Shown: positions 1-10,091 of the stretch, piece after piece
Numbering within the stretch: position 1 is the first letter of the stretch
Layout: each line of letters starts with the position of its first letter
Source: Phlyctochytrium arcticum
Taxonomy: Eukaryota; Chytridiomycota; Chytridiomycetes; Chytridiales; Chytridiaceae
Direction of reading: 5' to 3'
Assembly (NCBI GenBank): GCA_025602905.1
Contig: JAHLKI010000006.1
Location: 1,116,001-1,180,000 of the forward strand
DNA length: 64,000 nt
The notes under the pieces: model-generated
Told to the model about the DNA's origin: nothing
Seen by the model: only the letters and a program-made list of their open reading frames with translations
Database searches by the model: none
Position numbers and translations under genes: made by a program

Positions 1-1328
1 AGCGGGTATCGAGGCCCTGCCTCCCCCATATATATGGATACAAGTTTAAATGATAAGGAGAGGGTGGGTGGGGAAAGAATAAATGTGGTTTTTGCTTCCA
101 CAGGTTGTTGAAGCGGAAAGGTACAGGATGAACATCCCAGGGGGGATGCCAGGGGTCCATTGGTTATATGGTCTCGGGTGGCCCCGGGTCTATCCACTCA
201 GTCCACTTAGTGACCTCTGGTGAATTCCGATGAGCAGATGTTGCAATGTCAACTATGTCATAGAGTCAATCACAGATGAGCTGTCATCAGTGAGATGGGC
301 CTTCCTGATTGGAATAGGATGAAAGGCAGGTCGTGAGAGAAGACGAAGTGGACATCCTCTGCCAAGTCCACACATACGCATATAAGAGAGCAACAGCGTA
401 TCAATTGTATAGTATACAGAGCCTTTGCTATTGAGTAATATTACAAATATCCATTTGGCTGAAGTCACCGAACACAATGATATGACGGCCGTTAAATTTG
501 ACTACACGGTTTGAACGTGTACTTCACGACATACTGCTTCACATCCGCTGCCTCTCCTCCGCGCATAGGAAAAGTCAGATTCCACGTCAAGCAGATACCC
601 TTCGTCTTAGCCTTCAGTATGACCGTCGACAAATGCCAGGGTGTTACGTTGCCCGGGGTGATTATTGCGCCACTGCTGGTTCCTGAGCAAAAGGGCCCGC
701 AACGAACAACGATGTACGTAGCTTGGTCCCAAGGGACTACTCTGTCTGGAGCGGATGGGACCAAATAGTTGCAACCACTTACCGGCGCAGATCCGGAGTA
801 CTTTTAACCAAGCGAGGATTCATCTCACGAGATACGACGGCTGGAACGTCTTGCGAAGATCACAGAGGCCAAGATGTGCAAATTTGTTGAAGGGACCTCA
901 GTCAGGGAAGATTTCCGATCACTTTTTGTTGTAGCGCAGGATAAAGAGTAGAATAGGAGTAGAGTAGAATATAATAGTAGATTAGTATATGTAGATGATT
1001 TCTGCCTAATGATATTTTTCGCTTGCGAAAGTGGGAACTTCAAGAATGGGAGAAAATTCCTCAACAAACAAGCACAAGGAATAGAACGGATTGGGTTGAC
1101 AACAAAGTGACGGACAAAGAGAGGCGATTTTGGATGAATTTTAATGAAGAGACCAAGATTGGATCGGGAAAGTTTTAGAACAAGGGTATTCGGACGTAAA
1201 CATAGGAAAACTCAAAATCCAAAATAAATAATGGCATTGGGTGACTATGCCGCCGAAAATGGGACACTTGAAACGCGGACGAAATTGGCAGACCCCAGAC
1301 CCCTAGGACTCTGGTTAGACCAGAGAAT
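1..1328 (+). mobile_element. Helitron-like element copy A, cut by left edge
   Basis: Sequence from about 230 to 1328 matches, in inverted orientation, the copy at 10092-11162. The right terminus carries GACACTTGAAACGC, then AGACCCCTAGGACTCTGG, then a hairpin (CTCTGGTTAGACCAGAG) near 1309-1325. The same terminus ends the copies at 3764, 24113 and (inverted) 10092. The element contains a PIF1-helicase relic, described separately. Its 5' end lies outside or at the left edge of the window. A short hairpin at a 3' terminus together with a PIF1 helicase is typical of Helitrons or Helentrons. No Rep domain is visible, so the assignment is inferred from ends and helicase remains only. Confidence 0.55.
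400..768 (+). pseudogene. PIF1-like helicase C-terminal relic
   Basis: In the plus frame around 421-493 one reads LLLSNITNIHLAEVTEHND followed by MTAVKFD. This resembles the segment of PIF1-family helicases where 'LLRN...NG' leads into 'AVKFDDY'. Further on, at 511-768, a frame gives VKQIPFVLAFSMTVDKCQG, the family's motif VI region (consensus-like 'QFPLVLAFAMTVHKSQG'). The two parts are separated by a stop and a frame change near 510-560, so the gene is dead. PIF1 helicases form the C-terminal half of Helitron RepHel proteins, which fits the hairpin terminus downstream. Equivalent relics lie at 10438-10900 (minus) and 22160-22500 (plus). Confidence 0.6.
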
Positions 1329-1550
1329 ACAAGGCAGGAAATTCTCTCACAGTGAAAGAGATCAGAACTTTTTGCAACCTTATCTGGGCACTGTTCATTA
1401 CAAATTCCCAGCAAGTTTGGGGAACAAAACATTGCAGTGTTGGATGCTGAGTATCAAGAGGATCCGATATTTCCCAGTGCTCTTCAAAAGGAGCATCCCA
1501 GCTCATTCACATCCCTCTGAAACATGCAATTTGGGACAACCATAGTGATA

Positions 1551-3764
1551 GATTAAAGCCCCGCTGCGCCCTGCGCCTGGGGGAAAGCTCTGGTTTAATT
1601 CATGAATTCTGAAGTCACACTCATGTACAAAGCAAATGTTCGAGCAAAGTACAACAAATTCTGATGATGGATTGCAAAAGTGTGGAGGAATATGCTAATC
1701 GACTTGAAGATTGAATATTTGGAACACACGACAAGTGGTGAATGTGAAAAGGAAGCGAGAGAGGAGAAAGTTGTCCATGTCCAAATAAGCTGATATGTCC
1801 ATTGAGCGGCATACAGCCAATAATGGGAAAGTCGGAGTTCCTGAAGTGATAGGCAGCGTCATCATGAACAGATTGGGATGTAAATAAAACGTTCTGCGTT
1901 GCAGACGTGCAAGGCAGTGGGAGAGCAAGTCGGGTAGATAAGAGCTTGTCATCACTACATCATAGCAAGATCACAACAATTGGGGGGAATAAAACGTGGG
2001 CAGATGCCAAAAAATATATAACTTTATAGAAGTTTTATATCGTAGAGGATTTCCCTTTGTCGGCATTTATTACACACAGATTTACAGAACATACATTCAT
2101 CCCGTTCATCGCGTACTCTTCAAATACCCCTACCACTCCAAGACAAACGCTAACTAGATGTAGACCCGTACGGTCCAACCATCATCGCATTTCAGATATG
2201 ATATGATATGGCATGGCAAAGCCCCGTCCACTCCAATGCCACCCAAATGCTAATCATCCCGACCGCCCTTCAGGTTCACATTGTCATCTATGGATAGGCA
2301 ATGTGCACAGCGTAGAATTGGTCATTCCCACCATTTGGGGTGAACAAATGATCATCATAGAGGCCAGGACCTGGCATAGCCCGGTTGCGGTCCCTAAGTC
2401 GATCGATACAAGCCCGGAAGGAAGCATGATCGGCACGGGTCAAGGTAACCCCGACGGGCAACACTGCCAGTGCTGTTCCTTATGATGTGCATATGGTCAT
2501 GACGCGTTAGCAGAGTCCTAAACACTAAATTCAACGAAAATGGGAAATTGGGAGAAGAAATGTCAGGGCGAAATGCTGTAGGATAGAAAGAGCAGTTGGG
2601 TAACGAAAGGAGGGCATAGAGGGAGGAGATGAAGCAGAAGAATCCTGTTGAGTAAAATCGTTCAGGAAACCATCGTAACCAGCAAAAGAAAACAAAAACC
2701 ATAGCGAGGCGACATTAAGGGATCCACAGTGAAGAGAAAATGGCAAAAGTATTGCTGCTATGAAACAACCGAGAAAGCAGAATACATGGGGAAAACAACA
2801 AGTAATGAAAAAAACCCGGAAAAATGAAATCATCAAAATTGGATTGTCAGCGATATAATGGATGGCGGGAAATTGGATCAGCTAATAGAGACCTTGAAAA
2901 GGGGTTACGGTGAAGAGAAAATTGTAGAGAAGGAAATTGTATCATGGGCCAGCGGTATTACAGCAAATAGGAGGAAGTCAACATGAATTGAAAAAAGTGC
3001 GAAAAACGCGGAAATTCTTGAAATCAGCAAAATATTTAGATGGTTGGCATGGCAATGGACAAAGGGAGAACTGAAAAGCCAAACAGAGCTAGTAAACAGC
3101 AGGGGGGTATAGAGAATATTATAGAGGGGGAATTGATGCCATGCCCCAGCGGAAAGAAAGAAAATCGAAGAAAATCAACATGTAGGAAAAAATTGGCCAA
3201 AAAGCACGGAAATTCAGGAAGTGGTCAAATTACCAGATTGTCAGCGTGGTAACAACCAAAGAGAGAACTGAGTAGGGTAAACAGAGACAGTGACAGGGGC
3301 AGGAATAACGAGCAAATTCTAGAGCACAAATTGATACCATAACCAAGCGGGAAGAAAGAAGACAGAAGGAAATTAACATGATGGGGAAAATTCCTTTGAA
3401 AATTAAAAGTTTTGGAAAACCAGCCAAAAAAGTTAATGGACGCATTGAAATCTGCAGAGAAAAACCTCAGAAGCAGTATAGATACGGAAAAAGGGACAGA
3501 TGTAAAGAGCGAATTTCCGTGAACGGAATGGATCCAAATAAAAGGTGAGAATATGAGAAATTGCGGAACATCAACATGGGATAAAACATTCTTGAAATTC
3601 AGGAAATCTGAAATCCAAAATCATCAAATTTAGCGGAGAAATGGGTTATGTAAGCGGATAGGGTGACTGTGCGGAGCCCCAGGATCGCGCCACAAAGCAT
3701 AACACCTGAAACATTCTGTTGCACATCCCCAGACCCCTCTACAATTCTGGATAAACCAGAGAAT
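1551..3764 (+). mobile_element. Helitron-like element copy D with tandem array
   Basis: The left end has a GC-rich hairpin-forming stretch (1559-1583) followed by AAAGCTCTGGTTTAATT. The right end is TTCTGGATAAACCAGAGAA. These match the ends of the copies at 21631-24113, 10092-11162 (inverted) and 55191-57350 (inverted). The right-terminal 110 bp also share GGGTGACTGTGC and CCCCAGACCCCTC with copies A and E. The element holds no recognisable coding region. Its interior from about 2640 is a purine-rich degenerate tandem array. It looks like a non-autonomous family member of about 2.2 kb, similar in length to the inverted copy at 55191-57350. Confidence 0.5.
2640..3640 (+). repeat. Degenerate purine-rich tandem array, period about 195 bp
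   Basis: A recognisable block (CGGAAATTCTTGAAATCAGC-like, preceded by ATCAACATG-like and CCAGCGG-like words) recurs near 2812, 3009, 3206, 3400 and 3588, giving spacings of about 197, 197, 194 and 188 bp. Copies are diverged, so the period was estimated by eye. The plus strand is strongly purine-rich. No conserved reading frame runs through the units. The array sits inside the Helitron-like copy D, just upstream of its 3' hairpin. Confidence 0.55.
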
Positions 3765-4187
3765 TAAAGAATTTAGTATTTGTATGTATTTATTTTAGTC
3801 CGCATGGGAACATCAGACAAAAATGCCCTGGAACATCAAATTTCAAAGTCCACTTTGACATTCTCAATTCTAAAACCAAAATTTGCCTGGACAGAATTTG
3901 ACCCCCAGACAAAAAAAAACATGACAAATGCGCATCTGCTCAAAACTTTAAGAAAATCTCAACAACTCTACAGCCATTCAAATGGAAAACGGAAAACAGG
4001 AGGTGATAGCCAGTGTTGAGTTAGCAAAAAACATTCGAGCTGTTAGAGAGGCTGCAATTTTGGCCAATATCAAAAGAGCTGTTTCTGGTAAGTGGGACAA
4101 TTGATAGTAATTTGACCAAATGGTTGTTGTTTGTATCCATTTCCTGCACTATCTTGCACTTGTCCCTTTTCACACACGTTTCTTCAG

Positions 4188-4385
4188 TTATCACTTTGGA
4201 TTCACCAGGATTGTAAAACTCTGGAAAAAATTGGGGAAACCTTGTCCAGAAAGTTTTTGAAGGAAAGAGGTTGCATGCATGGCCGCACGGATCTTGTTTA
4301 GACCAAGAACACGATCCGCCTTGGTCATTTTGACCATGGCGTTACTCGCCGCATTCATCCCAAGGCCAATTAGCATTTGAATCAT
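4188..4385 (-). pseudogene. Coding relic, copy 1 of a diverged pair
   Basis: The minus frame reads GLGMNAASNAMVKMTKAD then RVLGLNKIRAAMHA. The plus-strand position 6390-6521, also read on minus, gives GIELNAAGKRVVKLTFAD then KILGLNKVCHEL. The two are clearly homologous, and the differences are largely conservative (M/L, R/K, V/I). That pattern suggests a once-functional protein, probably a transposon product, but I recognise no domain. Neither copy has a credible start or flanking exons. Confidence 0.35.
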
Positions 4386-6389
4386 AGGTGGTCAATACAA
4401 TGGTGGTGGGAACCTTTAACAAAAGCATAGTTAATATTCCCAGGAACATTGAGAACGCTATGCAATTACTCACCAAGGCCACATTGTTGGAGAGGGAAAT
4501 GCAGGGCGGTGGCTTGATGCACACCATTAACAAATGCTGTATCGGGGCATCTCTGTGTTCCCAAAGGCGACGGTTTACAACATACGGCAAACGATGGCAA
4601 ATTACAAATTTTCTCTATGCCACCCTGATGCCACCTGCTATTGAAGAGTTGTGGAAGTCATCATGGCCTACGCAAACAGATTTGCATTCATGTGGTATTT
4701 ACATATGCGTGGCCTTAGGATATTATGTATTTTTTTTAGTCTGCATGGAAACATTGGACAGACCTTCTCCATCATATCAAATATGAAGGTCCAATTCCGA
4801 CATTCTTAATTATAGAACCAAAATTTGCCCAGACTTGGTTTGACCCCTGGACAAGAAAAAATGTGACAAGAGTCCTCCCCCACTCAAAAAGTGGTAAAGT
4901 ACATGGTTAGCATGAAGATTTTGTTTGTTTAAACCATTGGTCCCAACAGTGAAATGATCATGCATTTTTTCCCTTCATGTTGCATTTCTACTTTTTTTTG
5001 TAATTGCTTTGTCATGGCATTATTTCCCATATTTCCTTGCTACAATTTGCTCTTTTCCTTTTGCATATGGCATCATCAAATTCTGCCAAAGTCCTCTTTG
5101 ACCTGGCTCTCTTTACTGTCACTCACTGTTTATCCTCAATTTATATCCATGGGAAAGATGCAGTATTAGGGGGTTTCAAAGTTGCCCAAAGGGCCAAATA
5201 AAAGTTGTATTTGGGGCCTGAAAGAAAACTTTTATTTCGCCAAATAATGACCTCCTGGGGCTTGTTATTTGGCTGAAATAAAAGTTTTATTTGAGTTGAA
5301 ATACAAGTTTGCTGTGCCACTGGTGCCCTTGCACAGTCGCAATTTCTGGTAGTGCAAGTGCAACTGTGTGTTTGTGATCTGAGCGAAATAAAAGAAAACA
5401 AAACTCTGAAATAAACCAGGGGGAGTCAGCTTTGAAAGCGTTTATTTGACCAAATGGCAAGGCAAAATACAAATTTCAAAACTTTTATTTCATTTGGCGC
5501 AGGTAACCCTAAGTTTTTGTCATGGCCCTTCAACTTGCTATCCTTCTTGCTGACCGTGCTCTTCTCCCTGTTCATTCCCTCTGATCTTCTCACCCCTATT
5601 TAAGACTCTTTTCTTCATCCATTTACAAAACTTTTACTTTTTCTTTTCATTGCCTCTGTTCATTTCCAATTTTCTTCTTCTGGCTCTTTCACTTTTACTA
5701 GCTCTTTTAACTGTTGGAGCGAAAGCGATGCTGCTACTTGTATGCATGTCCCTCCTATGAAAATAGTGCCCTGTCACCTGCTTTTGAGATCTCTGAGCTC
5801 CTGCCCAAGCAGGAAATAGAACAAAAGCTTTGCAAGAAAGGCAATGGATCCAATAATGCAAGCAAGATCAAGCAGGAAGCATGACATTACATTCAGCTCC
5901 ATGATTTCTTACATCTGAATATGGATGGTTCTTGATAACATTATTCCATATGGCCACTTTGGTATCTTTCAACTCTTTGTGTTCTATGCCCCTGTCTAAT
6001 GCACCTGCAAGAAGAACCCAAATTAGGGCCAGATGCCTCTTTGCATCTGTAATGCCACCTTCCACATTATTTCTAGGCAATTCCCTTTTCTTGTTGGTAG
6101 TGTTGATCAAGGTACTTCTCATTGTAGAGAAAGTTTTTTAACTGCAGAACATAGTCAATATTCCAGGGAACATTGACATATTGTACATTTGGACTCATCT
6201 GTTGGCAAAAAGGGACTTTCTATACAATCTGGCCATCATGGTCAGGACATGCTTTTCTTGCTCAAGACTCTTTTGAAAAGGTGTGATACCAAAGGTATGA
6301 ATCATTCTGGGGTGCTTTACATGAGTAACAGGTGCAAAATCAGGAAAAACCACAGAGACCCTGCATGGCAAAGGATAACATTTCATGGC

Positions 6390-6521
6390 ACCACTCTCTT
6401 TAAGTTCATGACAGACCTTGTTCAAGCCAAGAATCTTATCTGCAAATGTCAATTTTACCACCCGCTTACCCGCGGCGTTGAGTTCTATGCCCAGCAGCAT
6501 GGACAACCAATGGAGTCCCAT
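6390..6521 (-). pseudogene. Coding relic, copy 2 of a diverged pair
   Basis: This is the second member of the pair described at 4188-4385. The conserved core is G-[IL]-x-x-NAA-x-x-x-VK-[ML]-T-x-AD-[RK]-[VI]-LGLNK-[IV]. The open frame continues to 6195 but similarity to the first copy fades. Function unknown. Confidence 0.35.
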
Positions 6522-6639
6522 GTTTCAGTATTAAACCCATAGGGAACAATGGATTGAAAATCCCAGTGCATAAACCCGCAAGAACTATGGAACTATCCTC
6601 CCATTGTTGCTTGTGCAGTGTAGTTGCCTGGGGAAAAAA

Positions 6640-6905
6640 GAATGGGTGAGAACAAGGATGAACGCCCGATGGATGGATCGTGTGAAGAGTAGACCAACTG
6701 GCAAGTTTCCTTGGCTTGGAAGGGGACCCCGGTGGAAGAAAAGAGGCTACGCCCGTCCGGGCGCTCGTGGGAGATTGGATATCGCGCTTGCGCAGTCAGC
6801 GCAGCGCGGGATGTCATTACGCCCGAAGAGGCCAAAGTGGAGGTCACGCGCGCCTGCATCGGCGGGGATAGATCCTCAAAACGCTGTTACCGGATCATCC
6901 AAGCA
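6640..6905 (+). repeat. Interspersed repeat, copy 1
   Basis: Shares GATGGATCGTGTGAAGAG, GGCAAGTTCCTTTGGCTTGG-like, GAGGCCAAAGTGG and GATAGATCCTCA words, in the same order and spacing, with 26130-26395. Both copies keep one open plus frame (WMDRVKS...GKF.WLGR...KRPKW.S.AP...AGIDPQNAV) despite divergence. That hints at former coding sequence, but no protein family is recognised. No terminal repeats or target duplications were found. Confidence 0.45.
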
Positions 6906-7056
6906 TATTTGGGGAGATCAATATCACCAACATTCAGAGTTTGAGATATGTGGATTTCTCCATGAGGACTTTGTACAGGTTTTCCATGACAGGTTTTGTG
7001 GGCAAGACTCTGAAAAAGAATATCAACATTCCAGGGAACCTTTAGCTTGTGAGAGG

Positions 7057-7883
7057 TGTCTCATTAGACTGACCCACCCATTTCTATACACTTACCCACC
7101 CACGTGAATTTGCGGCTGACGGCCTGCGGTCACTGCCGCCAACCTTGCGGCCATGGTCATTTTGGCCTGTTATGGTTATATGCGCACAGCCACTTTGGTC
7201 AGTTCAATTTCAGCTTGAATTTCAGGAGTATGGGTGAATTGTCGCGCATGGGGGTAATCCAACAAATCACGCCAAAGTAAGGGACAGTGACCGTCATGGT
7301 CCAATTCAGCAGAGGTGATGGTGAACTGACTGTTCGCATGGGCGCTTTGACAAAGTTGAATGAAGAAGTTGCACTCCATTTTCGTTTTTGTCCCTCTGTC
7401 TCTGAGTTGGACCTCATTCGGATCTTGGATGTAAACTGCCGCAAGTTCGCACTTGAATTGCACGGCAATTATAACTGATCCGGACTTGTTCTTGTTGGTA
7501 CGCCTTCTGGTAATGGAGAAGCCGTCATGCATGGCCCAGTACTGCAGGTCATGTTCAGCCTCTTCCACTGAGTCCCAGGGTCCTTGCGGCGGGACAACTA
7601 CAGGTCTCCAATGTTTGTGGTCGGTCATATTTTGGTGGTTGTTGTAGTAGGTAGTAGGCAAGTTTTGGCAGGTTGTTTGGAAGTTGTGAAGTCGGTCAAA
7701 AGTTGCTAAAACAAAAAGAAACATAAAATTCAAAGAATGTGTGAAGTGGCTGTCTATTTAATATCTATACCAGGCCGAAATGACCATGGCCGCAAGGTTG
7801 GCTGCAGTGACCGCAGGCCGTCGGCCGCAAATTCACATGGGTGGGTCAGTGTATAGAAATGGGTGGGTCAGTCTAACAAGACA
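7057..7883 (-). mobile_element. Small Mutator-like element with long TIRs
   Basis: Roughly 115-bp imperfect terminal inverted repeats begin TGTCTCATTAGACTGACCC at 7057 and end with the complement at 7883 (..GGGTGGGTCAGTCTAACAAG then ACA). They extend inward past GCGGCCATGGTCATTT. The flanks are TGTGAGAGG (7048-7056) and TATGAGAGG (7885-7893), a 9-bp target duplication with one mismatch. Long TIRs plus a 9-bp duplication are diagnostic of MULEs. At 827 bp there is no room for a transposase; the only ORF is a FAR1-like DNA-binding domain. The element must therefore be non-autonomous and could have been moved by a related full MULE. Confidence 0.85.
7176..7733 (-). CDS. FAR1-like DNA-binding domain protein inside small MULE
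   Basis: This 185-residue ORF lies inside the element at 7057-7883 and ends just within its left TIR. The central part (about residues 40-150) has the FAR1/MULE N-terminal pattern: WDSVEEAEHDLQYWAMHDGF, then SITRRRTNKNKSG, then a C..H-containing C-terminal half with FKCELAAVY, MECNFFIQL and a late H (LDHDGHCPL). In the family this zinc-binding domain recognises TIRs or promoters and is normally followed by the DDE transposase and a SWIM finger. Both are absent here. An earlier in-frame Met (residue 36, MTDHKHW) could be the true start. The frame is intact with no stop or frameshift, so the protein could be expressed as a binder without catalytic activity. Confidence 0.6.
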   Translation of the reverse strand: MNFMFLFVLATFDRLHNFQTTCQNLPTTYYNNHQNMTDHKHWRPVVVPPQGPWDSVEEAEHDLQYWAMHDGFSITRRRTNKNKSGSVIIAVQFKCELAAVYIQDPNEVQLRDRGTKTKMECNFFIQLCQSAHANSQFTITSAELDHDGHCPLLWRDLLDYPHARQFTHTPEIQAEIELTKVAVRI

Positions 7884-7893
7884 CTATGAGAGG

Positions 7894-9830
7894 CTCCAAT
7901 TCACTTTAGCTTGTTGATATCTGACTGGGAAACTTCCTGTACTGGTGTGTGCTGCCAAATTTCAAATTGTTCCATCTGTAGGGATTGTGCACTGGCCATC
8001 TTTATCATTGATTTGGCTTGACTTAAACAACTTGGGTGCATCTGTCCATCGTCCCTTTTGCCGTTGCCTTCTCTTTTTGCATTAGCAGTGGCGTTTGGAG
8101 CTATTGCTGCATGTGTGGTGGATGATGCTTGGAAGTAGGTGTCATTTACATCAGTATCTGCTTGATTGCATGCTCTAAAGTGAGTTTAGGAATCAATGCC
8201 ACCATTTCTAATTGGCTGACCAGTGACAAATGAGCTGTTTATTGCCCCTGCTCATGGCTGTGCTTTGTGCAATGGGTGCAATAACCAGGTTATTTCCCCG
8301 CTAGGGCTTCTACATGACTTTGCTTTCAACTGTGCCTCTTGAAGTGCATGAAAACTCTGCTTGGCAACTGTTCCAACTCTCACAAAATCTTCATGCTAGA
8401 CAAGTACTTTCCCGCATGGAGCGGGGGAGAACCCCCCTACCCTGCTTTTACATGCGGGTGGCCCCCGCAGGGGCGCAAGCTCTGCTTGTGCAAACTTGTG
8501 AAACTAGGAACAATACTAAGAAACATTGAAAGCTTGCACTGGCCCAAAAAGTACAAGGACTTGGGAAATTTTTACCAAATTTGATCATTGTTCCTATTTT
8601 CTACATGGTGTTCAATGGATGCTGTTGATGGTTGATCAATACAGATTATGTTCAAAAATATTATTGCTCAAGCTTTCTTTGAATTGAAGTGTCATATATA
8701 GCAGTATTTCTCCTATATTAGAATGTAATGTACATATTTTATCTGCATGTTATCTCTTAGAGATCTGCATAGTCAGAAAATAGTGGAACTTGAAATGTTT
8801 TGTAACAACTTAGTGAATTGGCATCACTGGCATCAAGTGAACCCATCCAGACTTCTTCTGAATGCAATCTGTCTGCAATCCAAGTCTTCTGCTGCACTCA
8901 ACTTGTATATAGGAGAATGCTGTTTGGCTGAACACTTAGCATTATTGACCCTCCACTTGATTGCATACTTTCCTTCCAGCCACCACTGAAGGGGGCTTAG
9001 GCTTGCTCCACCCAGGAGTAGTTGATACCGCCGATAGATGCTGTGGTTGTGGTAAAAGAGGAACAGTGGGAGGTTGATAAAGAATGGGGCAGGACTGATA
9101 GGGACAAAGTTGGGGTGGGGACGTGGCAAAGCATCCCAAAAAAGTCCAACACTTTCTCCTGTAGATATGGTGCACACCCCTGAAAGAATGCATAATCACC
9201 CAGACAACCCTCAATGTTCCTAGGCATGTTGACTTTCTTTTAACCATCTGAGCAAACAGGTGGATAACCTCACACATGTAATCTTCCAGTGAACATTAAC
9301 CCTGTGCTAACCTTTGCAACAGGGTGAACAGGGTGCAGGAGGGGTAGCTAGGTTTGCTTACATTGTTCAGATAAACATTTTTTAGAAATGACAACAATGA
9401 TATTCAGTTCTGGAGCTATATGGCAATCATGGGCATGTTAGGGAATACTGCGTTTCCTAATTAGTATTGAACCAGATTTTTTGTGCACCAACTATGGATG
9501 CTATAATCCCACTAACACAAAGATGGACAGATATTATATAGAGTATAAATTGAACACACAAATCAGAAGCAAGTGCCAGAAGATTGAAACCCAGCACATT
9601 GTTTCAATCTTTTCTTCACCTATACACTGCACTAATTAGTCTTCTCATTACTGTTTCTTTACTTTTTCCCCAGTTTGTTGAATTACCTTTTTCATACATC
9701 CCTTTGGCTATTGTGCCAAGACCTTGAACCTTGTTCTGTTCTGGGCACAGTGTAGCTAGCTACACTTTCTTTTTCACCTTTGTTTATGATAATTGCAGTC
9801 TGGCAGATTGAACAACTTTCAAACCTCTCC
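7894..9830. other. Non-coding or unrecognised DNA
   Basis: Only short ORFs with no recognisable motif. A GC-rich patch at 8410-8475 (CCCGCATGGAGCGGGGGAG and neighbours) can fold on itself. Nothing else is supported. Confidence 0.4.
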
Positions 9831-9991
9831 TACCGTAAATACCTGGCTCCTGTACCCCCCCCCCCCCAGGCTCGCGGTTCAATGGTGAGGCACAGTTGTC
9901 CAAGGCTCAGACACAGTTTGCGGACCGGCATCAAACCGGGAGACCGGGGGGGGGGGGGGGGGGGGGGAACAGGAGCCAGGTATTTACGGTA
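9831..9991. mobile_element. MITE with TA ends and inner poly-C/poly-G
   Basis: A perfect 23-bp inverted repeat (TACCGTAAATACCTGGCTCC then TGT) occupies 9831-9853 and 9969-9991. Immediately inside are 13 C (9855-9867) on the left and 22 G (9946-9967) on the right, so the homopolymers extend the stem. The outermost TA on both sides fits a TA target duplication of the Tc1/mariner kind. The 78-bp centre has no ORF. The whole is 161 bp. Confidence 0.75.
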
Positions 9992-10091
9992 TTTTGGGCT
10001 GTTGCTTATCTCTTCTCACTCTTCCTGTCCTGTCCTTTGGGCTGATTTGTACTCAGGATGATAAGTCCATTTTGTATGAATTTGTGTATTG

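Larger units (their letters stand above)
3765..7046. other. Transposon-derived DNA without intact genes
   Basis: This stretch has low coding density and many stops. It holds two diverged copies of a former coding sequence on the minus strand (4188-4385 and 6390-6521, described separately). An A/T-rich region at 5170-5510 is dense in AAATAAAAG and CTTTTATTT words that can pair with each other. A repeat at 6640-6905 has a second copy near 26130-26395. I recognise no host gene or RNA gene here. Confidence 0.5.

Noticed and set aside
6604..7107. A 167-codon ORF taken as a gene.
   Set aside because: It spans a repeat (6640-6905) and runs into the MULE TIR. Only the repeat part is conserved and no start or family is recognisable.
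9868..9945. tRNA-like B-box GGTTCAATGG in the MITE centre, suggesting a SINE.
   Set aside because: No A-box at proper spacing and no tRNA fold. The perfect TIRs and TA ends explain the element better.
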